A stretch of DNA of 5,319 nt from Limnohabitans sp. Rim8 (GCA_945877725.1 CAMDXR010000232.1:1-5319); one strand, 5' to 3'; shown: positions 1 through 5,059, counted from the first letter of the stretch. Numbers and translations: made by a program. Notes: generated by a model from the letters alone, not told the origin.

Positions 1-927
1 CAGCAGGCTTTCCATCATGACCAAATCGTGGTCGAGCCAGCCGTTTTGGGCTGCGGCTTTGAGCATGGCGTATTCACCCGACACCTGGTAGGCAAAGGTG
101 GGCACTTTGAACTCGTCTTTCACACGGCGTACGATGTCTAAGTAGGGCATGCCGGGTTTGACCATGACCATGTCTGCCCCTTCGGCCAGGTCCATGGCCA
201 CTTCGCGCAGGGCTTCATCGCTGTTGCCAGGGTCCATCTGGTAGACCTTTTTGTTGCTTTTGCCCAGGTTGCCAGCCGATCCGACAGCGTCGCGGAAAGG
301 GCCGTAAAACGCACTGGCGTACTTGGCACTGTAGGCCATGATGCGGGTATGAATCAGGCCCCGCGCCTCCAGTGCCTGGCGAATGGCACCAATTCTGCCG
401 TCCATCATGTCGCTGGGGGCGACCATGTCGACCCCGGCCTCGGCTTGCGTCAGCGCTTGTTGCACCAGTACGGCGGTGGTTTCGTCGTTCAGGATGTACC
501 CCGTTTCGTCCAACAGGCCATCCTGACCATGGCTGGTGAAGGGGTCCAGGGCCACATCGGTCATCACACCCAGCTCGGGAAAGCGTTTTTTCAGTTCGCG
601 CACCACCTTGGGCACAAGGCCATCGGGGTTCATGGCTTCTCGTCCGGTGGGGTCTTTCAGCGAGGCATCAATCACCGGGAACAAGGCCATCACCGGAATG
701 CCCAGCTTGACGCAGTCTTCGGCCACCGGCAAAAGAAGGTCCAAGCTCAAGCGTTCGACACCCGGCATGGAGCCAACGGCTTGGCGTTGGTTCTGGCCGT
801 CCAGCACGAAAACCGGATAAATCAGGTCGTGCGGTGTGACCTGGTGCTCGCGCACCAAGTTGCGGGTGAATTCGTCACGGCGCAGGCGGCGTGGGCGGCT
901 GGAGGGGAAGGAGGCGACAGGGTTCAT
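1..927 (-). CDS. hemB: Porphobilinogen synthase (delta-aminolevulinic acid dehydratase), 3' end cut by window edge
   Basis: This cytosolic enzyme condenses two 5-aminolevulinate molecules into porphobilinogen, the first pyrrole of haem synthesis. Reading leftward from the ATG at 927-925 gives 309 open codons up to the window edge; family members run near 335-340 residues, so about 25-30 C-terminal residues are missing. Both active-site lysines are visible: Lys202 in YSAKYASAFYGPFRDA and the Schiff-base Lys257 in MVMVKPGMPYLDIV. The metal segment reads DVALDPFTSHGQDG (residues 124-137), with Asp/Ala where zinc-dependent enzymes carry a cysteine triad, so this is the magnesium-type enzyme known from Pseudomonas. 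The basic N-terminal arm with RPRRLRRD (11-18) is also typical. No Shine-Dalgarno precedes the ATG, and a promoter-like pair sits so close that the message may be leaderless. It is divergent from the hemJ-like gene. Identification is near certain. Confidence 0.98.
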   Translation of the reverse strand, partial: MNPVASFPSSRPRRLRRDEFTRNLVREHQVTPHDLIYPVFVLDGQNQRQAVGSMPGVERLSLDLLLPVAEDCVKLGIPVMALFPVIDASLKDPTGREAMNPDGLVPKVVRELKKRFPELGVMTDVALDPFTSHGQDGLLDETGYILNDETTAVLVQQALTQAEAGVDMVAPSDMMDGRIGAIRQALEARGLIHTRIMAYSAKYASAFYGPFRDAVGSAGNLGKSNKKVYQMDPGNSDEALREVAMDLAEGADMVMVKPGMPYLDIVRRVKDEFKVPTFAYQVSGEYAMLKAAAQNGWLDHDLVMMESLL

Positions 928-934
928 GGCGAAA

Positions 935-963
935 ATTGTGCCTGAAGTCCTGGCGCGCGCCAA
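935..963 (-). promoter_or_regulatory. Probable sigma-70 promoter of hemB, giving a leaderless or near-leaderless message
   Basis: On the minus strand TTGGCG (963-958, four of six to TTGACA) is followed after exactly 17 bases by CACAAT (940-935, four of six to TATAAT). The hemB ATG begins seven bases beyond the -10 box, so transcription should start at or within a base or two of the A of ATG. The bases before the ATG (aattttcgcc) contain no Shine-Dalgarno, which fits a leaderless message. Both boxes are imperfect, so this is an inference from spacing and position. Confidence 0.5.
951..962. promoter_or_regulatory. Perfect 12-bp palindrome over the hemB -35 box
   Basis: TGGCGCGCGCCA reads the same on both strands and overlaps the proposed hemB -35 hexamer. 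A protein bound here would compete with RNA polymerase, so it could be an operator. It is GC-only in its core and short, so it could also be chance in GC-rich DNA. No regulator can be named from the sequence. Confidence 0.25.
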
Positions 964-973
964 ATCAAGTGGC

Positions 974-996
974 CTCTGAGGCGTGTTTCGCCAGAG
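974..996. repeat. Inverted repeat upstream of the hemB promoter
   Basis: CTCT (974-977) and GGCG (980-983) pair with CGCC (989-992) and AGAG (993-996), leaving a two-base bulge (ga) and a five-base loop (tgttt). It lies just upstream of the proposed hemB -35 box, where an activator would bind, and also at the left end of the AT-rich stretch. No T-tract follows on either strand, so I do not call it a terminator. Function unknown. Confidence 0.25.
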
Positions 997-1004
997 TCAA
1001 AGTG

Positions 1005-1034
1005 TTAACTGGCAAAAATGATACAAAGTATAAA
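1005..1034 (+). promoter_or_regulatory. Possible rightward promoter P1 (TTAACT-18-TATAAA)
   Basis: TTAACT (1005-1010, four of six) and TATAAA (1029-1034, five of six) are separated by 18 bases at the start of an AT-rich stretch in otherwise GC-rich DNA. A start near 1041 would give a transcript of about 137 nt ending at the terminator at 1177, or a longer one reading into hemJ. AT-rich DNA yields such matches easily, so this is tentative. Confidence 0.35.
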
Positions 1035-1055
1035 AATCATCTTGTTAATGATTTT
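1033..1055. repeat. AT-rich 8-bp perfect inverted repeat, possible operator
   Basis: AAAATCAT (1033-1040) and ATGATTTT (1048-1055) are exact reverse complements separated by CTTGTTA. The repeat begins inside the -10 box of candidate promoter P1, so a dimeric regulator bound here could shut that promoter. A further ATGAT at 1019-1023 adds a third half-site-like copy. It does not match a Fur box well. AT-rich DNA makes the repeat less surprising than its length suggests. Confidence 0.35.
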
Positions 1056-1070
1056 ATTATTTGTTAGATT
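1042..1070 (+). promoter_or_regulatory. Possible rightward promoter P2 (TTGTTA-17-TAGATT)
   Basis: TTGTTA (1042-1047) and TAGATT (1065-1070) each match the sigma-70 consensus at four of six positions with the ideal 17-base spacing. Transcription would start near 1077, within two or three bases of the first nucleotide of the hairpin at 1075-1097, and run about 100 nt to the terminator. The coincidence of predicted start and hairpin is the main reason to list it. Confidence 0.35.
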
Positions 1071-1074
1071 CAAT

Positions 1075-1177
1075 GCGGGCAGCTTGCTGCCTCCCGCTTT
1101 TCCTCCCTGAGCGGGGCCTTTGACGCGGTAACGCTAAAAGGCTTGCTGCCCCCGGCCTCTGGTCGGGGGTTTTTTTT
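1075..1177 (+). ncRNA. Candidate structured small RNA or terminated leader between hemB and hemJ
   Basis: Three hairpins follow one another on the plus strand. Hairpin 1 (1075-1097) is GCGGGCAG paired with CTGCC/CCCGC around a small loop. A C-rich linker, TTTTCCTCCC (1098-1107), follows. Hairpin 2 (1116-1142) pairs GCCTTT with AAAGGC, then has an internal loop, then GCG-GTAA-CGC, a GNRA-type tetraloop. Hairpin 3 is the intrinsic terminator at 1149-1177. Two possible promoters lie just upstream. No convincing reading frame fills the element. I recognise no known family: it lacks the SRP RNA core motif and I could not fold it as 6S RNA. It may be an independent small RNA (the CCTCCC linker is complementary to Shine-Dalgarno sequences) or an attenuating leader of hemJ, whose ATG lies 52 bases past the T-tract. 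Being RNA at all is inference from structure. Confidence 0.45.
1149..1177 (+). terminator. Strong rho-independent terminator ahead of hemJ
   Basis: CCCCCGGCC (1149-1157) pairs with GGTCGGGGG (1161-1169) in a nine-base-pair stem with one G-U wobble and a TCT loop, followed directly by eight T residues (1170-1177). This is a near-ideal intrinsic terminator in the rightward direction. No protein gene on the plus strand ends just before it, so it must terminate either a noncoding transcript from 1041-1077 or readthrough from further left. It also insulates hemJ from such readthrough. Confidence 0.9.
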
Positions 1178-1217
1178 GCCTGATCTGAACGTCTGGTACG
1201 GCGCGGCCTTCTCTGAC

Positions 1218-1223
1218 TACACT
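1218..1223 (+). promoter_or_regulatory. Possible -10 box immediately before hemJ
   Basis: TACACT lies six bases before the hemJ ATG, after the terminator, and matches TATAAT at four of six positions. If used, transcription would begin at about the A of the ATG, making hemJ leaderless like the proposed hemB message; there is no good Shine-Dalgarno. No clear -35 hexamer is seen at 16-19 bases upstream, so the call is weak. Confidence 0.3.
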
Positions 1224-1229
1224 TGCAGC

Positions 1230-1658
1230 ATGCTCTGGATCAAAGCCCTTCATATCGTTTTTATTGCCAGCTGGTTTGCCGGCTTGTTTTATTTGCCCCG
1301 CATTTTTGTCAATCTGGCCATGGTGGAACCTGCCTCGGTGGCCGAGCGCGAACGCTTGCTGCTGATGGCGCGCAAGTTGTACCGCTTTATGACGATTTTG
1401 GCGGTTCCCGCCTTGGTCTTGGGCTTGTGGTTGTGGCTTTATTACGGCATTGGTCGTGGCCCTGGGCAGGGCTGGATGCATGCCAAACTGGCCATCGTGG
1501 TGGCCTTGCTGGGTTACCACCATGGGTGCGGCCTGATTTTGCGCAAATTCACCCAAGGGCAAATGCAACGCAGCCACATCTGGTTCCGCTGGTTCAATGA
1601 GGCCCCAGTTTTACTCATGTTGGTGGCCGTTATTTTGGTTGTGGTCAAGCCTTTCTAA
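1230..1658 (+). CDS. hemJ: HemJ-like membrane protein (CopD/UPF0093 family), probable protoporphyrinogen IX oxidase
   Basis: HemJ is an inner-membrane haem-binding protein that oxidises protoporphyrinogen IX to protoporphyrin IX in many bacteria lacking HemG and HemY. The product is 142 residues, the usual size. Four hydrophobic segments are visible at about 4-29, 53-72, 85-104 and 124-139. Family-type landmarks are the N-terminal LWIKALHIVFIASWFAGLFY with His8, the adjacent PRIFV (Arg24), the basic loop RKLYRF (48-53), WMHAKL (82-87, His84 and Lys86) and YHH (96-98). Databases often label this family CopD, after copper resistance, but the short stand-alone form beside hemB favours haem synthesis. 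The frame stays open upstream to a TTG at 1143, but that would run through the terminator, so I choose the ATG at 1230. The stop codon (1656-1658) lies within the next gene's Shine-Dalgarno region, suggesting coupled expression. The biochemical role is inferred. Confidence 0.85.
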   Translation: MLWIKALHIVFIASWFAGLFYLPRIFVNLAMVEPASVAERERLLLMARKLYRFMTILAVPALVLGLWLWLYYGIGRGPGQGWMHAKLAIVVALLGYHHGCGLILRKFTQGQMQRSHIWFRWFNEAPVLLMLVAVILVVVKPF

Positions 1659-1661
1659 GGA
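1657..1661 (+). promoter_or_regulatory. Ribosome binding site deciding a GTG start for the VanZ-family gene
   Basis: AAGGA lies seven bases before the GTG at 1669 and overlaps the hemJ stop codon TAA. It is the clearest Shine-Dalgarno in the window. It argues for the GTG start rather than the ATG at 1597, which is buried in the hemJ frame. Confidence 0.8.
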
Positions 1662-1668
1662 CATTGAA

Positions 1669-2784
1669 GTGCGCACTTCTCACCTGCGCAAAACCGCTGC
1701 CTGGCCCTTGGTGTGGATTTACGCGGTCCTGATCGTCTACGCCAGCCTCTACCCTTTTGACAATTGGCGTATTCAGGGTATAGCGCCCTGGGCCTTTTTA
1801 ACGGCTCCATTGCCCCGCTATTGGACGGGTTTTGATGTTTTATCCAATGTGCTGGGCTATGCGCCGTTCGGGTTTTTGTTGGCCTTGGCTTTGCACCGAA
1901 CCCGGCGTCGCTGGCCCGCTATTTTGTTGGCCACAATGGCCGCAGCAGCCCTGTCTTTGCTGATGGAGTCCTTGCAAATGTTTTTGCCGGTGCGCGTGCC
2001 TTCCAATGTGGACGCTGCTTTGAACCTGTGTGGGGCCTTTTTGGGTGCCGTGACGGCACGCGCAATGGAGTGGGTCGGCCTGTTGGACCGCTGGAGCCGG
2101 TTTCGTGACCGTTGGTTTGTATCTGACGCGAGTGGGGCCATGGCTTTGTTGGCTGTCTGGCCCTTGGCTTTGTTGTTTCCGGTGCCTGTGACCTTTGGTT
2201 TGGGTCAGGTGCTGGAGCGGGTTGAGGCCACCTTGGTCCATGTGCTGGAAGACTCTTTCCTGCTGGAGTGGCTGCCTTTAAGAGAGGTTGAACTGCAGCC
2301 TATGTTGCCCGTGAGCGAAATTTTGTGCGTCACCATTGGGCTGTTGTTGCCCAGCTTGCTGGCCTTCGGTGTGTTACGCCAATGGCGGCAGCGCATCACG
2401 GTGGCCTTGCTGGTGGTGTTGGTGGGTTTTCTGGCGAGCGCCTTGTCGGCTGCCTTGACCTATGGCCCGGCGCACGCCTGGGACTGGGTCAGCTCAGAAG
2501 TATGGGTCGGCTTGGCGGGCGCTGTCTTGGGGATGGCTGTCATGTCTTTCAGCTCGCCCCGGATGTGTTGGGTGCTGGCGCTGGCCGCCTTGGTGTGGCA
2601 ACTCAGCTTACTCAACAACGCCTCTGCCGATGCTTACTTTGCTTTGACTTTGCAGACTTGGGAGCAGGGCCGTTTTATTCGGTTTCATGGGCTGATTCAG
2701 TGGCTGGGGTGGCTATGGCCTTATGCCTTGCTGCTGTACTTGGTGGGCCGATTGTCTTCAGCTGGCGATAGCGCAGATGTTTGA
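1669..2784 (+). CDS. VanZ-family polytopic membrane protein
   Basis: From the GTG the product is 371 residues, about ten hydrophobic segments long, and has no obvious soluble domain. The N-terminal part (about 13-135) carries the VanZ-like signature: a first membrane helix ending in YPFDNW, then DVLSNVLGYAPFG (56-68) and MESLQMFLPVRVPSNVDAALN (residues 99-119) with conserved Glu100, Gln103, Arg109, Asp115 and Asn119. VanZ itself gives low-level teicoplanin resistance in enterococci, but most family members in proteobacteria have no known function, so drug resistance should not be assumed. The second half (about 157-360) adds five or six more helices with no motif I recognise. The protein starts ten bases after the hemJ stop codon with a good Shine-Dalgarno, so it is probably cotranscribed with hemJ. 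An envelope role alongside dacA is possible but unproven. Confidence 0.85.
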   Translation: MRTSHLRKTAAWPLVWIYAVLIVYASLYPFDNWRIQGIAPWAFLTAPLPRYWTGFDVLSNVLGYAPFGFLLALALHRTRRRWPAILLATMAAAALSLLMESLQMFLPVRVPSNVDAALNLCGAFLGAVTARAMEWVGLLDRWSRFRDRWFVSDASGAMALLAVWPLALLFPVPVTFGLGQVLERVEATLVHVLEDSFLLEWLPLREVELQPMLPVSEILCVTIGLLLPSLLAFGVLRQWRQRITVALLVVLVGFLASALSAALTYGPAHAWDWVSSEVWVGLAGAVLGMAVMSFSSPRMCWVLALAALVWQLSLLNNASADAYFALTLQTWEQGRFIRFHGLIQWLGWLWPYALLLYLVGRLSSAGDSADV

Positions 2785-2806
2785 AACGGTGTCAGCCTAA
2801 AATTCA

Positions 2807-3154
2807 ATGATGACTTCAGAAAACACCCACCCCTATTTCAAGCGCCACATCTTTTTTTGTCTCAATGAGCGAAAAAACAACGAGGCTTGCTGCGCCCAAC
2901 ACAATGCCCAAGCAGCGTTTGACCATTGCAAAGCCCGAGTCAAGGATTTGGGCTTGGCCGGCCCTGGTCAAGTTCGGGTGAACAAGGCGGGGTGTCTGGA
3001 CCGTTGTTCTGGCGGCCCCGTGGCCGTGGTGTATCCCGAGGGCGTTTGGTACTCCTATGTGGATCAGAGTGACATTGACGAAATCGTTGAATCGCATTTG
3101 AAAAATGGTCAGGTCGTCGAGCGCCTAGTGACACCCGCACACTTGGGGCGCTGA
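2807..3154 (+). CDS. Thioredoxin-fold [2Fe-2S] ferredoxin domain protein
   Basis: A 115-residue cytosolic protein of the (2Fe-2S) ferredoxin family that shares the thioredoxin fold with NuoE and Aquifex Fd4. Likely cluster ligands are Cys18 (HIFFCLNER), Cys28 or Cys29 (EACC), and the paired Cys63 and Cys67 in NKAGCLDRCSGGPVAVVYPEG. The segment after that, WYSYVDQSDIDEIVESHL, matches the usual end of the domain. It is presumably a one-electron carrier; its partner cannot be told from the window. Two adjacent ATG codons (2807 and 2810) offer starts, and the second gives MTSENTHPYFKRH. There is no Shine-Dalgarno; TAAAAT at 2798-2803 is spaced so that a transcript could start at the second ATG. 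The stop codon overlaps the ATG of the hydrolase (TGATG), pointing to translational coupling. Confidence 0.87.
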   Translation: MMTSENTHPYFKRHIFFCLNERKNNEACCAQHNAQAAFDHCKARVKDLGLAGPGQVRVNKAGCLDRCSGGPVAVVYPEGVWYSYVDQSDIDEIVESHLKNGQVVERLVTPAHLGR

Positions 3155-3780
3155 TGAATTCCGTCACCCAGTCCTTGAGCTTGACAGGAGAGGCTGGCGT
3201 CATTGAGGCTGTGCTGGACAAGTCCTCTGAGGGCAGTATCCATGGCACAGCAGTCATTGCGCACCCCCACCCCTTGTATGGCGGCACCCTGCAAAACAAG
3301 GTCGTGCAGACTTTGGCCAGGGCCTTTGTTCAGTGCGGATGGCAAGCTGTCCGTTTCAATTTCAGAGGGGTAGGCGCCAGTTCGGGTGTCTACGACGAAG
3401 GCCGGGGCGAGGCCCGGGACATGTTGTCGGTGATTCAGCAACTCGCCCCTGATGGGCCCTTGGCGTTGGCAGGTTTTTCTTTTGGGGCTTTTGTTACCAG
3501 CCATGTGGTGCAAGCCTTAGCGCCAGCGCGCAGCCCCGAAAAGTTGGTGCTGGTGGGGACCGCTGCCTCGCGTTTTGGGGTGGCCCCCATCGCCACCGAC
3601 CTGCATGAGAATACTTTGGTATTGCATGGCGAGCAAGATGACACCGTGCCCTTGAGCAGCGTCATGGACTGGGCCCGGCCCCAATCCTTGCCGGTCACGG
3701 TGATTCCGGGGGTGGAACATTTCTTTCACGGACAATTGCCCCTCCTTAAAGCGCTGGTAGCACGCCACCTGCGTGCTTGA
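3154..3780 (+). CDS. Alpha/beta hydrolase (COG2945-type, dienelactone-hydrolase-like)
   Basis: A 208-residue single-domain cytosolic hydrolase with no signal peptide. The N-terminal HPHPLYGGTLQNKVV (37-51) is the hallmark of this subgroup and helps form the oxyanion hole. RFNFRGVGASSG (67-78) follows. The nucleophile elbow is GFSFGA with Ser109, the acid is Asp162 in HGEQDDTVP, and the base is His189 in GVEHFFHG, completing Ser-Asp-His. The substrate is unknown; members are probably esterases or thioesterases acting on small molecules. The ATG at 3154 overlaps the ferredoxin stop by one base, with a weak GGGG five bases upstream, so translation is probably coupled. The pairing with a ferredoxin suggests joint expression but not necessarily one reaction. 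Confidence 0.87.
   Translation: MNSVTQSLSLTGEAGVIEAVLDKSSEGSIHGTAVIAHPHPLYGGTLQNKVVQTLARAFVQCGWQAVRFNFRGVGASSGVYDEGRGEARDMLSVIQQLAPDGPLALAGFSFGAFVTSHVVQALAPARSPEKLVLVGTAASRFGVAPIATDLHENTLVLHGEQDDTVPLSSVMDWARPQSLPVTVIPGVEHFFHGQLPLLKALVARHLRA
3760..3776 (+). repeat. Short hairpin at the end of the hydrolase gene
   Basis: GCACGC (3760-3765) and GCGTGC (3771-3776) form a six-base-pair stem with a five-base loop just before the TGA stop. The bases after it (TTGATTCCTGTT) are a poor T-tract, so at best it is a weak terminator or a barrier to exonucleases between the hydrolase and dacA. Confidence 0.25.
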
Positions 3781-3829
3781 TTCCTGTTGCATCCCGGTGT
3801 GGGTGCGCAAAGCCTGATGACTGAGAACC

Positions 3830-4987
3830 ATGAAATCCTTGTTTAAAAACCTGACCGCTCTATTGCTGGCAAGCATTGCCCTGAGCGGACATGCCCAAAT
3901 GCCCCAGCCCCCTGAAGTCGCGGCAAAGGCCTATTTGCTGATTGACATCACCGCCAACCAGGTTTTGGCAGCCAAAGATCCGGACATGTCCGTGGAGCCA
4001 GCGTCCTTGACCAAGTTGATGACGGCATATTTGGTGTTTGATGCCTTGAAGTCACGCAAAATAGATTTGAAGCAAACCATGCCGGTTTCAGAACGGGCTT
4101 GGAAGATGCCGGGGTCACGCATGTTCATTGACCCCAAAATGCAGGTCCCGGTCGAAGATCTGATCAAAGGAATGATTGTTCAATCGGGCAATGACGCCAC
4201 AGTGGCACTCGCCGAGGGAGTCGCCGGGAGTGTGGAGCGCTTCGTGCAACTAATGAATGACCAAGCCAAGGTGTTGGGCATGAAAAGCTCCAGTTACCGC
4301 AATCCAGAGGGCCTGACTGAGGCCGGTCACACCACGACAGCGCGGGATTTGAGTATTCTGGCGACCCGCTTGCTGCGTGATTTTCCGGATTATGTGACTT
4401 ATTACGCGATCAAAAAGTACCGCTACCCAGGAACGCCAGCGGCCAACGACAGTAACCGAAATTTACTGCTTTTTAGGGACCCATCCGTGGATGGCTTGAA
4501 AACAGGGCACACCAATGCAGCGGGTTATTGCCTTGTGGCCACCGCCAAACGAGACCTGCCCAATGTGGGTGCGCGCCGCCTTTTGTCGGTGGTGTTGGGT
4601 GCGGACAGCGAAAATGCACGGGCTAACGAAAGCCAAAAGCTTTTGAACTGGGGTTACACGGCCTTTGATGCCGTCAAACTCTTCGAGGCCGGTCAAACGG
4701 TGGTCAGTCCCGAGGTGTGGCAGGGTAAAACACCCCTTGTCAAGCTGGGCTCTTTCCAGCAAATGGTGATTGCCGTCCCAGCAGGAACCGCAGCCCAGAT
4801 CAAAACCCAAGTGGCCCGCCCAGACCCCCTGGTGGCCCCCTTCACCAAAGGCCAGTCTGTCGGCTCGCTGAAAATCATGCGCGGCGACCAGCCTTTGTTT
4901 GATGTCCCCTTGGTGGCGCTGGAGGCGGTGGAACAAGCAGGCGTTTTGGGGCGGGCCTGGGACTCCATTCGCTTGTGGATCAAGTGA
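3830..4987 (+). CDS. dacA: D-alanyl-D-alanine carboxypeptidase, PBP5/6 class
   Basis: This periplasmic enzyme removes the terminal D-alanine from peptidoglycan pentapeptides and so limits cross-linking. The 385-residue product begins with a signal peptide: basic MKSLFKN, a hydrophobic core to about residue 18, and a likely cleavage after SGHA (residue 22). The three penicillin-binding motifs are in order: Ser59-x-x-Lys62 (PASLTKLM), Ser119-Gly-Asn (QSGNDA) and Lys224-Thr-Gly (DGLKTGHT). The region after about residue 285 fits the beta-rich PBP5 C-terminal domain. The last residues (LGRAWDSIRLWIK) look like the amphipathic helix that anchors these enzymes to the outer face of the inner membrane. 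It is slightly shorter than E. coli PBP5 (403 residues with signal). A 49-base gap separates it from the hydrolase; only a weak GAGA precedes the ATG and no strong promoter is seen, so it may depend on upstream transcription. Confidence 0.96.
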   Translation: MKSLFKNLTALLLASIALSGHAQMPQPPEVAAKAYLLIDITANQVLAAKDPDMSVEPASLTKLMTAYLVFDALKSRKIDLKQTMPVSERAWKMPGSRMFIDPKMQVPVEDLIKGMIVQSGNDATVALAEGVAGSVERFVQLMNDQAKVLGMKSSSYRNPEGLTEAGHTTTARDLSILATRLLRDFPDYVTYYAIKKYRYPGTPAANDSNRNLLLFRDPSVDGLKTGHTNAAGYCLVATAKRDLPNVGARRLLSVVLGADSENARANESQKLLNWGYTAFDAVKLFEAGQTVVSPEVWQGKTPLVKLGSFQQMVIAVPAGTAAQIKTQVARPDPLVAPFTKGQSVGSLKIMRGDQPLFDVPLVALEAVEQAGVLGRAWDSIRLWIK

Positions 4988-5024
4988 AAACCTGCGCCCA
5001 CTTTCAAGTTTGATTCCAGATAAT

Positions 5025-5053
5025 TTGCCACTCGGCCGCAGGGCGGTTATACT
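5025..5053 (+). promoter_or_regulatory. Sigma-70 promoter of the rpsL operon
   Basis: TTGCCA (5025-5030, five of six) and TATACT (5048-5053, five of six) are separated by exactly 17 bases. Transcription should begin near 5060, giving a leader of about 67 nt before rpsL. This is the best promoter in the window, as expected for a ribosomal protein operon. Confidence 0.88.
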
Positions 5054-5059
5054 GGCGGG

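Noticed and set aside
349..945. 198-codon plus-strand frame opposite hemB (and a shorter one at 536-820)
   Set aside because: It is the complement of the hemB coding sequence, which is unambiguous on the minus strand; the translation has low-complexity His/Gln-rich composition typical of antisense shadows.
971..1177. 6S RNA or SRP RNA as the identity of the noncoding element
   Set aside because: CTCTGAGG near 974 faintly recalls the 5' end of 6S RNA, but I find no matching 3' closing strand or long rod; the conserved SRP RNA tetraloop region is absent.
1143..1229. Upstream extension of hemJ to a TTG at 1143
   Set aside because: It would make the terminator stem and T-tract coding. The family's N-terminus (LWIKALHIVF) starts at the ATG at 1230.
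1134..1577. Minus-strand frame opposite hemJ
   Set aside because: Shadow of hemJ; Gln/His-rich composition, no recognisable domain, and its end runs through the terminator.
1597..1668. ATG at 1597 as the start of the VanZ-family protein
   Set aside because: It lies inside the hemJ frame and lacks a ribosome binding site. The GTG at 1669 has AAGGA at ideal spacing and the protein then begins with a normal short basic segment before the first helix.
1840..2771. Several frames within vanZ on both strands (1840-2241, 1857-2141, 2205-2399, 2325-2771, 2462-2647)
   Set aside because: All overlap the well-supported membrane protein; none shows a domain, a ribosome binding site or plausible composition.
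1669..2784. Glycopeptide-resistance function from the VanZ similarity
   Set aside because: No van cluster is present and the host is Gram-negative; family membership alone does not support a resistance call.
2781..2803. TTGAAA and TAAAAT as a promoter for the ferredoxin
   Set aside because: The spacer is only 11 bases, too short for sigma-70.
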